Source of the DNA: a virus
Reading direction: 5' to 3' (one strand)
Length of the DNA: 44,117 nt
Virus record (IMG/VR): IMGVR_UViG_3300018080_000048
Location: 1-44,117 of that record
In this document: positions 6,321 through 13,406 of the stretch, piece after piece
How positions within the stretch are numbered: position 1 is the first letter of the stretch
How the letters are laid out: every line of letters starts with the position of its first letter
The notes under the pieces: generated by a model
Told to the model about the DNA's origin: nothing
The model's database searches: none
Seen by the model: only the letters and a program-made list of their open reading frames with translations
Program-made: the position numbers and the translations under genes

Positions 6321-7244
6321 ATGTGGGTATTGACGGATGAAGGTGAGCAACTAGAAATTACTGAGGAGGAGTTCAAGGCGTTAGGGCTGTCGCTGAAACT
6401 GACACCGCCTGTGGGTGCGCTGAACTTGTATAAGTCGTCAGCTTTTCGTCGGTTGCCGTTGGATATAGGGCCTCAAATACTTGGCGACGGTATACTACCG
6501 AGGGCATGTAAGTTGGTGGTCTACGGCAAGGAGAAGACGAGGAAGAGTTTTCTTTCCATGCAGCTGTGTAAGTGCGTGGGGCGAGGGGAGACTTTTCTAG
6601 GCATTGATACGACACAAGGGCGTAGTGTGTACATACAGAGTGAGTTGAGTGCGGCGGCTGTACAGCAACGTATGAAAGCGGATTGGGGAGACGGGTTTGT
6701 GGCTAATGCGTACTCGTTGAAGTTGGACGAGAGACAAGGGGCCAAGGATTTTTTGGATAGTGTAGCTGAAGTTAATCCCGATCTTGTAGTCATTGATCCG
6801 CTGTATAAGGTGTTGACAGGGGATTTGAATGATGCGAGTGCTGTACAGGTAGTGCTGGATGTGTTGGACGAGGCCATTGAGGAGACGGGTACTAGTATTG
6901 TACTTGTGCATCACGAGAATAGGGAAGGGAAGGTGCAAGGCAGTGGGCGTATACTGCAATGGCCTGACGGTGTGTTGCATATGAGGAAGAAGACGCCGGA
7001 GAGTCCTAAGCATAGGCTCGTGTTTGAAGCGATGAGGCATTGTGTGAAGACGCCAAAGGACATACACTTAGTGTTCAATGATGAGACGTGTGAGTTTGAC
7101 GTGAGTGATGAGAAGACGTTGAAGGAGAGGGTGTTTGAATGGCTGGACAGTGGTGGGGAACCTGAGGAGTTGGAGAGGGAGTTCCCAGAGGAGAATGGTA
7201 TAACTCTCAGGGGATATAGAAAGAATTGGAGGGATAGTCAATGA
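6321..7244 (+). CDS. RepA/DnaB-like replicative ATPase (AAA_25 type)
   Basis: 307 aa, ATG at 6321 after TAGGAGG. RecA-fold ATPase: P-loop VVYGKEKTRKSFLSMQ (G69, K75, S76; Arg replaces the usual Gly before Lys, a variant I recall in RepA-like phage ATPases), Walker B DLVVIDPLY (D159) and sensor-like SIVLVHHEN. This family includes hexameric plasmid/phage helicases of the RepA type. A role in unwinding at the origin is likely because the iteron/hairpin region lies 330 bases downstream. The C-terminal 70 residues are acidic. It could also be a recombination ATPase, but that role is filled by the Sak4-like gene at 17.7 kb. Confidence 0.8.
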   Translation: MWVLTDEGEQLEITEEEFKALGLSLKLTPPVGALNLYKSSAFRRLPLDIGPQILGDGILPRACKLVVYGKEKTRKSFLSMQLCKCVGRGETFLGIDTTQGRSVYIQSELSAAAVQQRMKADWGDGFVANAYSLKLDERQGAKDFLDSVAEVNPDLVVIDPLYKVLTGDLNDASAVQVVLDVLDEAIEETGTSIVLVHHENREGKVQGSGRILQWPDGVLHMRKKTPESPKHRLVFEAMRHCVKTPKDIHLVFNDETCEFDVSDEKTLKERVFEWLDSGGEPEELEREFPEENGITLRGYRKNWRDSQ

Positions 7245-7573
7245 CAGATACAGATGGAGTTCTTGAGATGAAGGACGTTGTTAAGAAAGTTGCGGACAGG
7301 CTTATTGATGACTGTGGGAAAGAGGCTGATGGTGAAATGTGGAAGGAACGCGTACTGAAGGCACAGGCTGTAATAGAAGAGGCAGACAGTAGTGGTGTAC
7401 CGGATGAAGACGCTGAGGTCCTGTCGTCCGTGGGTAGTCTAATCACGGGTGTAATGGAGAGTATTAGTAATCCTCTCATGTTCATGTTGGAGAGGGACAA
7501 CATACATATGACCACGGCTATGTGTCTGAAGACGGCATACTTTATTGGTAGACAAGGAGGTAAGACGTCTTAG
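7241..7573 (+). CDS. Unknown helical protein, coupled to the RepA-like ATPase
   Basis: 110 aa; ATG at 7241 overlaps the ATPase stop as ATGA. The sequence is helical, with an acidic middle (EEADSSGVPDEDAEVL), and ends GRQGGKTS. No motif. Tight coupling to the replication ATPase and its position next to the candidate origin suggest a partner (loader or specificity factor), but this is inference from context only. Confidence 0.65.
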   Translation: MTDTDGVLEMKDVVKKVADRLIDDCGKEADGEMWKERVLKAQAVIEEADSSGVPDEDAEVLSSVGSLITGVMESISNPLMFMLERDNIHMTTAMCLKTAYFIGRQGGKTS

Positions 7574-7824
7574 CACATGTTGACCGCAGTTTTGATCGTA
7601 ACAACGGCCTACAACGGGCTAACAACGGGGCAAAAATACAGTGTTCCACTCGTAAAAACGGGAGTATTCGAGAGTGCTACGATCAACAACGGCCAACAAC
7701 GCAATCAACAACACGAGTGGATAGCCTCGCCTGTTGTTGGTGCGGGGGGGCTAATAGGCCCCCGCAACAAGCAACGGTATGACGGGCAGGTACAAATAAC
7801 AATGTAGAAACAAAAGGAGGTATT
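7574..7824. other. Iteron and hairpin region, candidate replication origin
   Basis: 251 bases without a convincing gene. The word AACAACGG or ACAACGG recurs at 7600-7607, 7611-7617, 7621-7628 and 7685-7692, with partial copies (AACAACG, AACAAC) at 7695 and 7706. The blocks starting GATCGTAACAACGGCC (7594) and GATCAACAACGGCC (7681) are imperfect direct repeats. CCACTCGT (7646-7653) and ACGAGTGG (7713-7720) form an inverted repeat across the middle. A long stem follows: TGCGGGGG (7741-7748) with CCCCCGCA (7759-7766), extended outward by GTTG/CAAC to 7733-7775 with one mismatch and one bulge. Iterons plus a cruciform beside a RepA-like gene are the usual architecture of a plasmid/phage origin. 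Confidence 0.6.
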
Positions 7825-8817
7825 ATGAAGGCACGGGTAAGAACAGGGCTAAAGGGAACTGGTATAGGACAGGAGTATCTTGACAAGTTGGAAGGAACTG
7901 TCATAGAAGTTCGAACTCTTGGGCGAGGACATTATGTAGGAGCAGGATGGTCATGGAAGGAGGACTGGTTAGACTTCGACAGTGTTCCGGTTATGGCGAT
8001 GGTGAAGAGAGGATTGCCTTACTCCGATACGAGGGATGGGTATGTTCTCTTGGACAGTATGAGAGACAGAGGTGGAGAAGTTCATGAGTTCACAAAGGAA
8101 GGGGGGTTCTATCGAAGAGTTGGAGGTATTCAGTATCATTTCTGGGTCAAGGAGTGGCTCGATTTCAATTACGATAAGGAGGCAGGAGTGGAAGGTCAGG
8201 AAATGCAAAGGTGGGAAGCTGTAGACAAGAGTGGGCGTATGTGGGAGTTCATAGCTGTTCATGGTTGTACGAAGGTGAAGGCTATGAGAGAGTTGTTTGG
8301 TGGTGGGAGAGTGAAGGAGAACTGTTGGCTTTGTCAGTACGTGGAGGATATACGAGGGGGTTGTTGTGATTGTCCGTTGATGGGTATGTGGGGGAGTAGG
8401 GGTGGCGGCGGTTGTGCGGATGAGGAGTCGCCGTTTACCAAGTGGCGGGATACGGTGTCGAAGGAAAGCCCGGAAGCCCGAAGTGCAGCGTGGGAAATGG
8501 TTAAGTTGCATAGGGACTGGTTGGACAGTCACCCGAAGCCGACAGTTAATATGAAGGCGGCGGCGAAGACACCCAGTAGACATTCTAAGAAACCAACGAT
8601 GAAGTTCCCAAAGAATATTACCAGTGAATGTACGGGGAAGTTGATTTGCACTGATGGTAAAGCCTTCATGGAAATCTCGTGGCCGGGGCGAAAAGGCGGG
8701 TATAATGTGGTTGCTCATGTTGGTATGACGGATAAGCCTGTAGTCAATGACGGTTTCATAGTTGAACGTATTGATGATACGGATTTTAGAATCTATGTGA
8801 CGAGGGAGGATGCCTAG
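7825..8817 (+). CDS. Cys-rich protein of unknown function, copy 1 of a duplicated domain
   Basis: 330 aa, ATG at 7825 after AAAGGAGG. Residues 1-125 are Trp/Tyr-rich. The middle (about 134-230) contains ENCWLCQYVED, CCDCPLMGMWG and CADEESPFTKW, ending in a Trp-containing helix (WEMVKLHRDWL). The next gene repeats this domain (ACYLCQYTED, CSLCPMIGMW, CIDDGSPY, WDIVALHRQWL). Five or six cysteines at conserved spacing suggest a zinc-binding module. The C-terminal 80 residues are a separate basic segment. I do not recognise the family. The adjacent pair probably arose by tandem duplication and divergence. Confidence 0.75.
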   Translation: MKARVRTGLKGTGIGQEYLDKLEGTVIEVRTLGRGHYVGAGWSWKEDWLDFDSVPVMAMVKRGLPYSDTRDGYVLLDSMRDRGGEVHEFTKEGGFYRRVGGIQYHFWVKEWLDFNYDKEAGVEGQEMQRWEAVDKSGRMWEFIAVHGCTKVKAMRELFGGGRVKENCWLCQYVEDIRGGCCDCPLMGMWGSRGGGGCADEESPFTKWRDTVSKESPEARSAAWEMVKLHRDWLDSHPKPTVNMKAAAKTPSRHSKKPTMKFPKNITSECTGKLICTDGKAFMEISWPGRKGGYNVVAHVGMTDKPVVNDGFIVERIDDTDFRIYVTREDA

Positions 8818-8819
8818 TT

Positions 8820-9440
8820 ATGAATAAGAGAGAAGCAGTTGTCAAGTCTGAGGAAGTCTGGACTATCATTGCTGAGAAGGGGCTGAGTAAACAGGACGCC
8901 TTTGCTGAGGTTGGGGTTGGTTACTCCAAGACCCCCAAGAATGCGTGTTACCTGTGTCAGTATACTGAGGACAAGTGTGGGTTCTGGAATTGTTCTTTGT
9001 GTCCTATGATCGGTATGTGGACGGAGGAAGAGCAAGGCCGTTGTATTGATGACGGATCGCCTTACTTATACATAGAAGACAAGTTGGGTAAGGCTGCTAA
9101 TCCGGGGGACCCAATGTACAGGGTCGCAGCATGGGATATTGTGGCGTTGCATAGGCAGTGGTTGCAGGAGAATCCTGAAGAGGTTAACCACCCTGCCAGT
9201 ATTGGAGATACGTACTCTTGGTGTGGTACTCCATACTCAATACGGCGTTGTGGTAGTGATGGGTTAGTGTTTGTTGCTCTTGAGAGGGAGAACTTCTACT
9301 CAGGAGGGGGTTCACCCTTTGGTCAGGCAGTACTGACTGAGGAACAAATGCAGCAAGAGATTAATGCTCTAGTGAATAATTACAGTCTTGTATACATCGG
9401 GAAACTCGATGATATTATTAAAATTAAAGGAGTGAAATAG
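8820..9440 (+). CDS. Cys-rich protein of unknown function, copy 2 of a duplicated domain
   Basis: 206 aa, ATG at 8820 after GGGAGG. An N-terminal helical motif (EEVWTIIAEKGLSKQDAFAE) matches the position of a similar helix in the previous gene. It is followed by ACYLCQYTED, CSLCPMIGMW, CIDDGSPY and WDIVALHRQWL, the same Cys-rich domain as at 7825-8817. The C-terminal 80 residues differ from the neighbour. Likely a metal-binding protein that may pair with its paralog. No known family name. Confidence 0.75.
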   Translation: MNKREAVVKSEEVWTIIAEKGLSKQDAFAEVGVGYSKTPKNACYLCQYTEDKCGFWNCSLCPMIGMWTEEEQGRCIDDGSPYLYIEDKLGKAANPGDPMYRVAAWDIVALHRQWLQENPEEVNHPASIGDTYSWCGTPYSIRRCGSDGLVFVALERENFYSGGGSPFGQAVLTEEQMQQEINALVNNYSLVYIGKLDDIIKIKGVK

Positions 9441-9442
9441 TC

Positions 9443-10024
9443 ATGGATAAACTAACACAAAAGTATGCACCTGTATATCAAAAGACGGAGGGAGGGGATT
9501 GGTTTCCTTGTGTTCCTAGAGGGGCTGACGATGATGCGGCGTACAAGTACCCGTATAGGGTGGGTATCAAGAAGACATTGAAGAGTGGTCGATACTACTT
9601 GTACGATGTTGCCTTGGACCCGTGTTCTGAGTTCGTGGAGAGGATGAGGGCCGAGTGTGGGGCGGTCAATGTTGGTGTTATGAGAGTGTTCGGTGTTGGT
9701 GATACGTATGGGAGTAATGTAACTTATGGCTTAAAGGCCGAGAAGTACAAAGGTATTGTGCCGTTGGAGATTGTCAAGGAAGTCAAGGTGCCGAAGGGTA
9801 TAGTGTTGACGAAGAATGATCTTGAGGTGCGTCTTGACTGTCATGGTGACGGGTTTGACGTACATTTGAAGGACAAGACTACTGGCGTCGTCATAGGCTC
9901 TTTTGGGGTTGATGGGTTACATAAGTGGAACGATTCGGAGATGTATACTATTGATAGTCGAGAGGACTCTATACGGGGGGGCAATGATTGTTATGCCTCC
10001 TTCCGCATAACACGACAGGGGTAG
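9443..10024 (+). CDS. Unknown protein
   Basis: 193 aa from ATG at 9443, AAAGGAG upstream. Mixed alpha/beta composition, Tyr- and Gly-rich (YKYPYRVGIKKTLKSGRYY). The C-terminal part (LEVRLDCHGDGFDVHLKD) looks like beta strands. No catalytic motif or ribbon. It lies in a string of unknown early genes with short gaps. Function not inferred. Confidence 0.7.
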   Translation: MDKLTQKYAPVYQKTEGGDWFPCVPRGADDDAAYKYPYRVGIKKTLKSGRYYLYDVALDPCSEFVERMRAECGAVNVGVMRVFGVGDTYGSNVTYGLKAEKYKGIVPLEIVKEVKVPKGIVLTKNDLEVRLDCHGDGFDVHLKDKTTGVVIGSFGVDGLHKWNDSEMYTIDSREDSIRGGNDCYASFRITRQG

Positions 10025-10027
10025 GCC

Positions 10028-10243
10028 GTGGATGAGTGTGTACACCACTGGATAATCGAGGAGAACAAAGGTCTAACCAGTCAGGGTGTATGCAAGAAGT
10101 GTGGGCAGAAGCGTGACTTTGAGAACGTTTTTAATGTGTATGAGCTTATGAAACTTGGAAACGTTGCTCAAAGTCAACGCTCTGGTTTGCATTGGGGGAG
10201 GTCTGACTGGGTGTACTATATGACAAGACCGACAAGGAGGTAG
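10028..10243 (+). CDS. Small zinc-binding protein
   Basis: 71 aa, GTG start at 10028 three bases after the previous stop. CVHHWIIEEN near the N-terminus and GVCKKCGQKRDF at residues 20-31 give a C-H...CxxC zinc site of a kind common in small phage and bacterial proteins. The rest is Trp/Tyr-containing and ends in a basic tail (RPTRR). Role unknown. Confidence 0.65.
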   Translation: MDECVHHWIIEENKGLTSQGVCKKCGQKRDFENVFNVYELMKLGNVAQSQRSGLHWGRSDWVYYMTRPTRR

Positions 10244-10250
10244 AGATGGT

Positions 10251-10424
10251 ATGTTGAGACTTAGAGTGTACAACATTAGTGAACTAGCCCCTGAGTCTGA
10301 TTATAAATACGTTGTTGACATTAACGGCGACGTGTTGGATGAAGGGTTTCTTCGTGGGCATAAAAGGGGGGATGGCTGGAAGAAGTTACTTGAGCTTATT
10401 GTGGAGGACTTAAATGCCAAATAA
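10251..10424 (+). CDS. Small unknown protein
   Basis: 57 aa from ATG at 10251 (AAGGAGG about 11 bases upstream). Sequence begins MLRLRVYNISELAPESDYK and has a predicted beta-hairpin (YVVDINGDVLDEG) followed by a basic helix. It ends inside the next gene (11-base overlap). No family recognised. Confidence 0.6.
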   Translation: MLRLRVYNISELAPESDYKYVVDINGDVLDEGFLRGHKRGDGWKKLLELIVEDLNAK

Positions 10425-10836
10425 GGAAGCGGCTATACTCAAGATACGGGATAGGATTGGTCGTATTGTTGAGGGAGCGACAAGCTGGGATGATATTAAG
10501 GACGAAGTGTCTGCTGACTTGGACTACCTGTGGGAAGAGAGTTTGCAGCAGGCTGGCATATCAGGTATGCAAGAGGTTTTGGATAAGTTGGTTGAGACTT
10601 GGCGTGGGGATGAGGAGTTGCAGACGCTTGCTTTGGGAGTGCTGACTGATGAGGTTATTGAGGGTATTGAGGAGTATGTACTAGGCAGTATGTTGAAGGC
10701 GTTGAGAGAGTGGGCCGAGAATTACTTTGGGGAATGGCAAGGGCGAGAGATTGTGGAAGAGGCTGAGAAGGATATACGGCGACTGTATGCGGAGTATGGG
10801 AAACGTGTGCAAGAGGCGTTGAAGGAGGGGGAGTAA
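10414..10836 (+). CDS. Helical acidic protein of unknown function
   Basis: 140 aa, ATG at 10414 overlapping the previous gene. Almost entirely helical, rich in Glu, Leu and Ala (EVLDKLVETWRGDEELQTLA, EWQGREIVEEAEKDIRRLY). No cysteines. It ends in GKRVQEALKEGE and overlaps the next start by one base (TAATG). Possibly an oligomeric or protein-binding factor; function unknown. Confidence 0.65.
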   Translation: MPNKEAAILKIRDRIGRIVEGATSWDDIKDEVSADLDYLWEESLQQAGISGMQEVLDKLVETWRGDEELQTLALGVLTDEVIEGIEEYVLGSMLKALREWAENYFGEWQGREIVEEAEKDIRRLYAEYGKRVQEALKEGE

Positions 10837-11381
10837 TGGCTGTAGGATACGGATACGAAACTCTTCCTACTTTCCCAGAGGTCAGGAGGGGGCATTGGTA
10901 TGAGTTGGAGGAGACAATGAAGAGAGCCAGAGATCAACTTATAGTAGACAGGGCTATAGGTCAAGGTCTTGTCAATGAGGCGTTTAGGAGAAAATACGAG
11001 GAGGGGAATATAGTGAAAGAGGATATGGAGTTTTTTGAAGGTCGTCGTGTGGTGCCGACGGGGGAAGAGAGAGTACCGGAGAGGGGGGAGTTGTATAAGT
11101 ACCATACAGGGGTAATATCTAAGGCTGTTTGTGCGTCAGGGACGTATCCTATATACAAGTTTGCCGATGAAGTTGATGTGGACATACGGGGGTTCTGGAT
11201 GGTCATACGAGGGAGTGGTCCGGGGGCCGGTCAGACGCAGAAGAGGCATTACAGTGGGTCTGAGGCTATGAGAGAGGCTGAGAGACTGACTAGAGAGACT
11301 GGGGTTGGTTTCTTTGTCCTTCGTACGGATTTGTATGTAGAGCCGGAGACGCCTCCTGTGAGGTGGAGGCAGGTTCTTTGA
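10836..11381 (+). CDS. Unknown protein
   Basis: 181 aa, ATG at 10836, coupled to the previous stop as TAATG. The N-terminal 70 residues are a charged helix, followed by a beta-rich part (GELYKYHTGVISKAV, DIRGFWMVIRGSGPG). It ends VRWRQVL. The segment AGQTQKRHYSGSEAMREAERL joined to GFFVLRTDLY resembles a small domain of one helix and strands. No family recognised. Confidence 0.65.
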   Translation: MAVGYGYETLPTFPEVRRGHWYELEETMKRARDQLIVDRAIGQGLVNEAFRRKYEEGNIVKEDMEFFEGRRVVPTGEERVPERGELYKYHTGVISKAVCASGTYPIYKFADEVDVDIRGFWMVIRGSGPGAGQTQKRHYSGSEAMREAERLTRETGVGFFVLRTDLYVEPETPPVRWRQVL

Positions 11382-11467
11382 CATGGGCAGACGCCGTGTT
11401 GTGGGGGGTAGTTGGAGGGGCTGTAATGGCGTTTATTGTTGATGCGTTTGTTGGACGGAGGCAATGA
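11378..11467 (+). CDS. Candidate tiny membrane peptide, TTG start
   Basis: 29 aa from TTG at 11378, with GGAGG eight bases upstream, overlapping the previous stop. MTWADAVLWGVVGGAVMAFI is one hydrophobic helix with a basic end (GRRQ). Within the same 180 bases two more tiny frames have ribosome binding sites (11464-11523, MIVCSLDKYRRIWYAKHVE; 11504-11569, MLNMLNKNNTFITP). I cannot tell which of these are translated. Confidence 0.4.
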   Translation: MTWADAVLWGVVGGAVMAFIVDAFVGRRQ

Positions 11468-11479
11468 TCGTGTGTAGTC

Positions 11480-11508
11480 TTGACAAATACAGGAGGATTT
11501 GGTATGCT
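11480..11508 (+). promoter_or_regulatory. Candidate rightward promoter before the cassette region
   Basis: TTGACA (11480-11485) and TATGCT (11503-11508) are 17 bases apart: a perfect -35 and a 4/6 -10. It would drive 11565 and the cassette-like genes that follow. The spacer contains AGGAGG, which may instead be the ribosome binding site of a 21-aa ORF. Confidence 0.5.
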
Positions 11509-11564
11509 AAACATGTTGAATAAGAACAACACCTTCATAACTCCCACGCTCGAAGGAGACTTCT

Positions 11565-11813
11565 ATGGCAGCTGTTGAAAGTAAAGTTCGTCATGCGTAC
11601 TTGTTTCTGCCTAACTTTGCGAGGGGTAGGCAGTGGTTCCGTCATCCTTGGCCGCCCCCTGATACGATACGAGTTCCTGTGGAGCCGTCGTTGAGGAATA
11701 GGACGTTTGATTTACCTGTGGTGGAGGATTTTGTCGAGACGAGGACGTGGCGGTGTGACAGGGTGTTTAAAGTGTTTGATATGGCTGTGTATGAGGAGGT
11801 CAGTGATGGATAA
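11565..11813 (+). CDS. Unknown small protein
   Basis: 82 aa from ATG at 11565 with GAAGGAGA upstream. Rich in Arg, Phe and Trp (LPNFARGRQWFRHPWPPPDT), then an acidic tail. It overlaps the next gene by eight bases. Last gene with the phage-typical G-rich coding strand before composition changes. No family recognised. Confidence 0.6.
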   Translation: MAAVESKVRHAYLFLPNFARGRQWFRHPWPPPDTIRVPVEPSLRNRTFDLPVVEDFVETRTWRCDRVFKVFDMAVYEEVSDG

Positions 11814-12252
11814 AGAGAAGATACTGGAGATAGTACAGCGAAATTGCCCGTCCGCAGTGTTCCTGAGTACCAATCTCAGTAAATGTTTTCACTACCCCGA
11901 CAGGTGCCCGGTTTTTTCGGTCAGTCCTACTTGCGATAGGGCAACTGCGGAACTCTCCGCCTTGATGGACGATGCCATATTAGAGAAGGTCAAGGTCGCT
12001 GAGGCAGGGGTAAAGATGATTGATGTAGTTATGGCAGATGAAAGATATTGGCATAAATCAATGCACAGTGAGATATACCATTGCAAACAATACAAGGAAT
12101 ATTACCCCTTGTGTGGTGATTCATGCCAATTGCACCCTGCTACCATACCGGGATGGGCTGTTCCAATGGATAAAATCTGTCAAAAATGCGCCAGTATAGC
12201 GGTCAATCCCAATATGGCGCGCGATACCACATCAAAGGCTCAGGAGCATTAA
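11806..12252 (+). CDS. Cys/His-rich protein, first gene with altered composition
   Basis: 148 aa from ATG at 11806, GAGGAGG upstream. The frame is open from 11707, but the upstream part is a shadow of the previous gene. N-terminal helix MDKEKILEIVQRNCPSA. The C-terminal third holds HCKQYKEYYPLCGDSC, LHP and ICQKCASI, a possible zinc site. From here to about 14.9 kb G and C are balanced in the coding strand, unlike the G-rich early genes, which suggests recent acquisition. It ends just before cassette spacer A. Function unknown. Confidence 0.65.
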   Translation: MDKEKILEIVQRNCPSAVFLSTNLSKCFHYPDRCPVFSVSPTCDRATAELSALMDDAILEKVKVAEAGVKMIDVVMADERYWHKSMHSEIYHCKQYKEYYPLCGDSCQLHPATIPGWAVPMDKICQKCASIAVNPNMARDTTSKAQEH

Positions 12253-12382
12253 GAGATGGCATGGCAGTTCAAGTGGGTCGGACAAAGCAATAACGGGGTG
12301 CAACCGACCGGGCACCGCAGGGGTGCCCATCGGCTGATCCCGCGCCCCGTTAAAAATATCGCCAACGAGAAAAGGGGGGGTA
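12253..12382. repeat. Cassette spacer A with attC-like inverted repeat
   Basis: TAACGGGG (12291-12298) pairs perfectly with CCCCGTTA (12345-12352). Inside, TGCAACCGAC and ATCGGCTGAT flank a second stem, GGGCACC (12310-12316) with GGTGCCC (12322-12328). Nested outer arms, unpaired bases between and a variable centre are the plan of integron attC sites. The 16-mer TTAAAAATATCGCCAA (12350-12365) recurs exactly in spacer D (13838-13853). Confidence 0.6.
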
Positions 12383-12538
12383 ATGAAGAAGTTATGGTGC
12401 TGGTTGTTTGGGCATGATTGGGTATCTTATTCACTCAACAATGCAGATATATTTGATGGTGTGTGGAGAAGCTCTTGGGGGTGCCATACATGTGCCAGAT
12501 GCGGGAAAGAAATTCAATGGCAATGGGATAGGCCATGA
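12383..12538 (+). CDS. Small zinc-finger protein (DUF1660-like)
   Basis: 51 aa from ATG at 12383 after a G-run ribosome binding site. MKKLWCWLFGHDWVSY at the N-terminus and CHTCARCGKEI near the C-terminus follow the pattern of short phage proteins with a Cys-x-x-x-Gly-His motif and a CxxC (DUF1660 type; my recognition, not a search result). It overlaps the next gene as ATGA. A second protein of the same pattern is at 14785, at the other end of the cassette region. Confidence 0.65.
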   Translation: MKKLWCWLFGHDWVSYSLNNADIFDGVWRSSWGCHTCARCGKEIQWQWDRP

Positions 12539-12723
12539 GATTAGTTGAATGCGTTAAATGTGGGAATCGGTTTGATTTGGATATGTGGGTATATACTCCG
12601 CCTTCCCAAACATCAGCATCGAGAGTGTACGAATGCCCGGAGTGTGGTTGTATTACTTTGATTCATAAATATACAGCAGTTGAGGTAAACCCACATGAGG
12701 ATACCAACAAGGCGAATTTTTAA
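12535..12723 (+). CDS. Zinc-ribbon cassette protein
   Basis: 62 aa, ATG at 12535, coupled to the previous stop as ATGA. VECVKCGNRF and YECPECGCIT are two knuckles about 25 residues apart, a classical zinc ribbon. Its stop codon TAA (12721-12723) is the first triplet of the conserved left motif of spacer B, as in integron cassettes where the stop can lie in the recombination site. Function unknown. Confidence 0.7.
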   Translation: MRLVECVKCGNRFDLDMWVYTPPSQTSASRVYECPECGCITLIHKYTAVEVNPHEDTNKANF

Positions 12724-12810
12724 CAAGCTACATGCAACCGATGCTCAGGGCGTGTCGCACGGCTGATTCGCCCACATTGGAACGACCGTAACAGGTAAAG
12801 GAGGGGTTCA
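12690..12810. repeat. Cassette spacer B with attC-like inverted repeat
   Basis: GGCGAAT (12711-12717) pairs with ATTCGCC (12766-12772). Between them are TAACAAGCTACATGCAACCG (12721-12740) and CGGCTGATTCG (12760-12770), the left and right halves. The left half is shared with spacer E (GCGAATTTTTAAYAAGCTAC) and with an internal site at 13194. The right flank CATTGGAACGACCG (12775-12788) recurs exactly in spacer F (14745-14758). Confidence 0.65.
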
Positions 12811-12996
12811 GTGGAAGAAAGGTACACGATAACTCGGATGGCAGAGGATTTGGAAGACCTTCTCCAAGCAGCGGAGGGGCTAGTTGGTTGGCTCAATGGT
12901 GTCGGTTTGACAAATAAGATACGGCGCAATAGGGTACCAAGACAACTCCTTGAAGTGCTTGAAAGTGAAATTGAGAAATGCAGGAGGCATCAGTAA
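12811..12996 (+). CDS. Cassette protein, helical
   Basis: 61 aa, GTG start at 12811 after AAAGGAGGGG. Begins MEERYTITRMAEDLEDLL; two helices separated by LNGVGLTNKIRRNR, ending ESEIEKCRRHQ. It overlaps the next gene by one base (TAATG). No family recognised. Confidence 0.6.
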   Translation: MEERYTITRMAEDLEDLLQAAEGLVGWLNGVGLTNKIRRNRVPRQLLEVLESEIEKCRRHQ

Positions 12997-13304
12997 TGTG
13001 TAGCCCTTTTATTTATTCAGAATCTGACATAGAAGATGCAGTCAAATGTGAACGGCAACGTATTGGTGAATGGCTGCGTAGTTGGACTGTGGTGGATGAT
13101 AACGGTGTACCTATGTACACGTTGATAGACCTTGATGAAATAGAGTCACTTGAAAAGGGCGAATCTTCATCAGCATCGGGAGACGGCGTTTCCAATAATC
13201 TACATGCACCCGACAATGAAGTCTGCGAGGATTGTGGGCAAGATATATCTCAATGTGATTGCCACATTCCCCAAGATTTGGAGCCGCACCTTCATCGCGG
13301 GTGA
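12996..13304 (+). CDS. Cassette protein with C-terminal zinc motif and internal half-site
   Basis: 102 aa from ATG at 12996 (AGGAGG nine bases upstream; an earlier ATG at 12978 lies before this site). Residues 1-50 form one part (DIEDAVKCERQRIGEWL and TLIDLDEIESLEKGE). After a Ser-rich linker (ESSSASGDG) comes a second part with CEDCGQDISQCDCH. The linker DNA holds GGCGTTTCCAATAA (13185-13198), identical to spacer D, and a 20-base copy of the spacer B left half. The gene therefore looks like a fusion of two cassettes. Its C-terminus runs into the arm of spacer C. Confidence 0.6.
   Translation: MCSPFIYSESDIEDAVKCERQRIGEWLRSWTVVDDNGVPMYTLIDLDEIESLEKGESSSASGDGVSNNLHAPDNEVCEDCGQDISQCDCHIPQDLEPHLHRG
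13194..13213. repeat. Internal attC-like left half-site inside a coding sequence
   Basis: AATAATCTACATGCACCCGA matches the spacer B left half (AACAAGCTACATGCAACCGA) at 17 of 20 positions, and is preceded by GGCGTTTCC, which also precedes the left half of spacer D. It lies exactly at the junction of the two parts of the 102-aa protein. Confidence 0.6.
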
Positions 13305-13406
13305 TTCGGGCATTGCTTTGACCCGACGGGGCTATTCACGGCGACAGGTGCCATAGAAGTTGAGACATCCATTGGATTAAAAAATACGGTCTACGGAGGA
13401 AGGAAA
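13280..13406. repeat. Cassette spacer C with inverted repeat
   Basis: GCACCT (13286-13291) pairs with AGGTGC (13346-13351), and inside it TCGGG (13306-13310) pairs with CCCGA (13322-13326) around a loop of 11 bases. It is the least similar spacer and lacks the TGCAACCGA left motif. The flanks carry CCACAT (13262) and CATTGGATTAAAAAATA (13370 onward), weakly like spacers B and D. Confidence 0.45.

Noticed and set aside
7577-7807. 76-aa ORF across the iteron region
   Set aside because: Translation mostly mirrors the repeats (Asn/Gln-rich), has no properly spaced ribosome binding site, and covers the long hairpin.
12256-12414. 52-aa ORF reading through spacer A (starts MAWQFKWVGQ)
   Set aside because: It translates the inverted repeat itself and overlaps the better-supported gene at 12383. 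Such read-through ORFs are typical of attC-like DNA.
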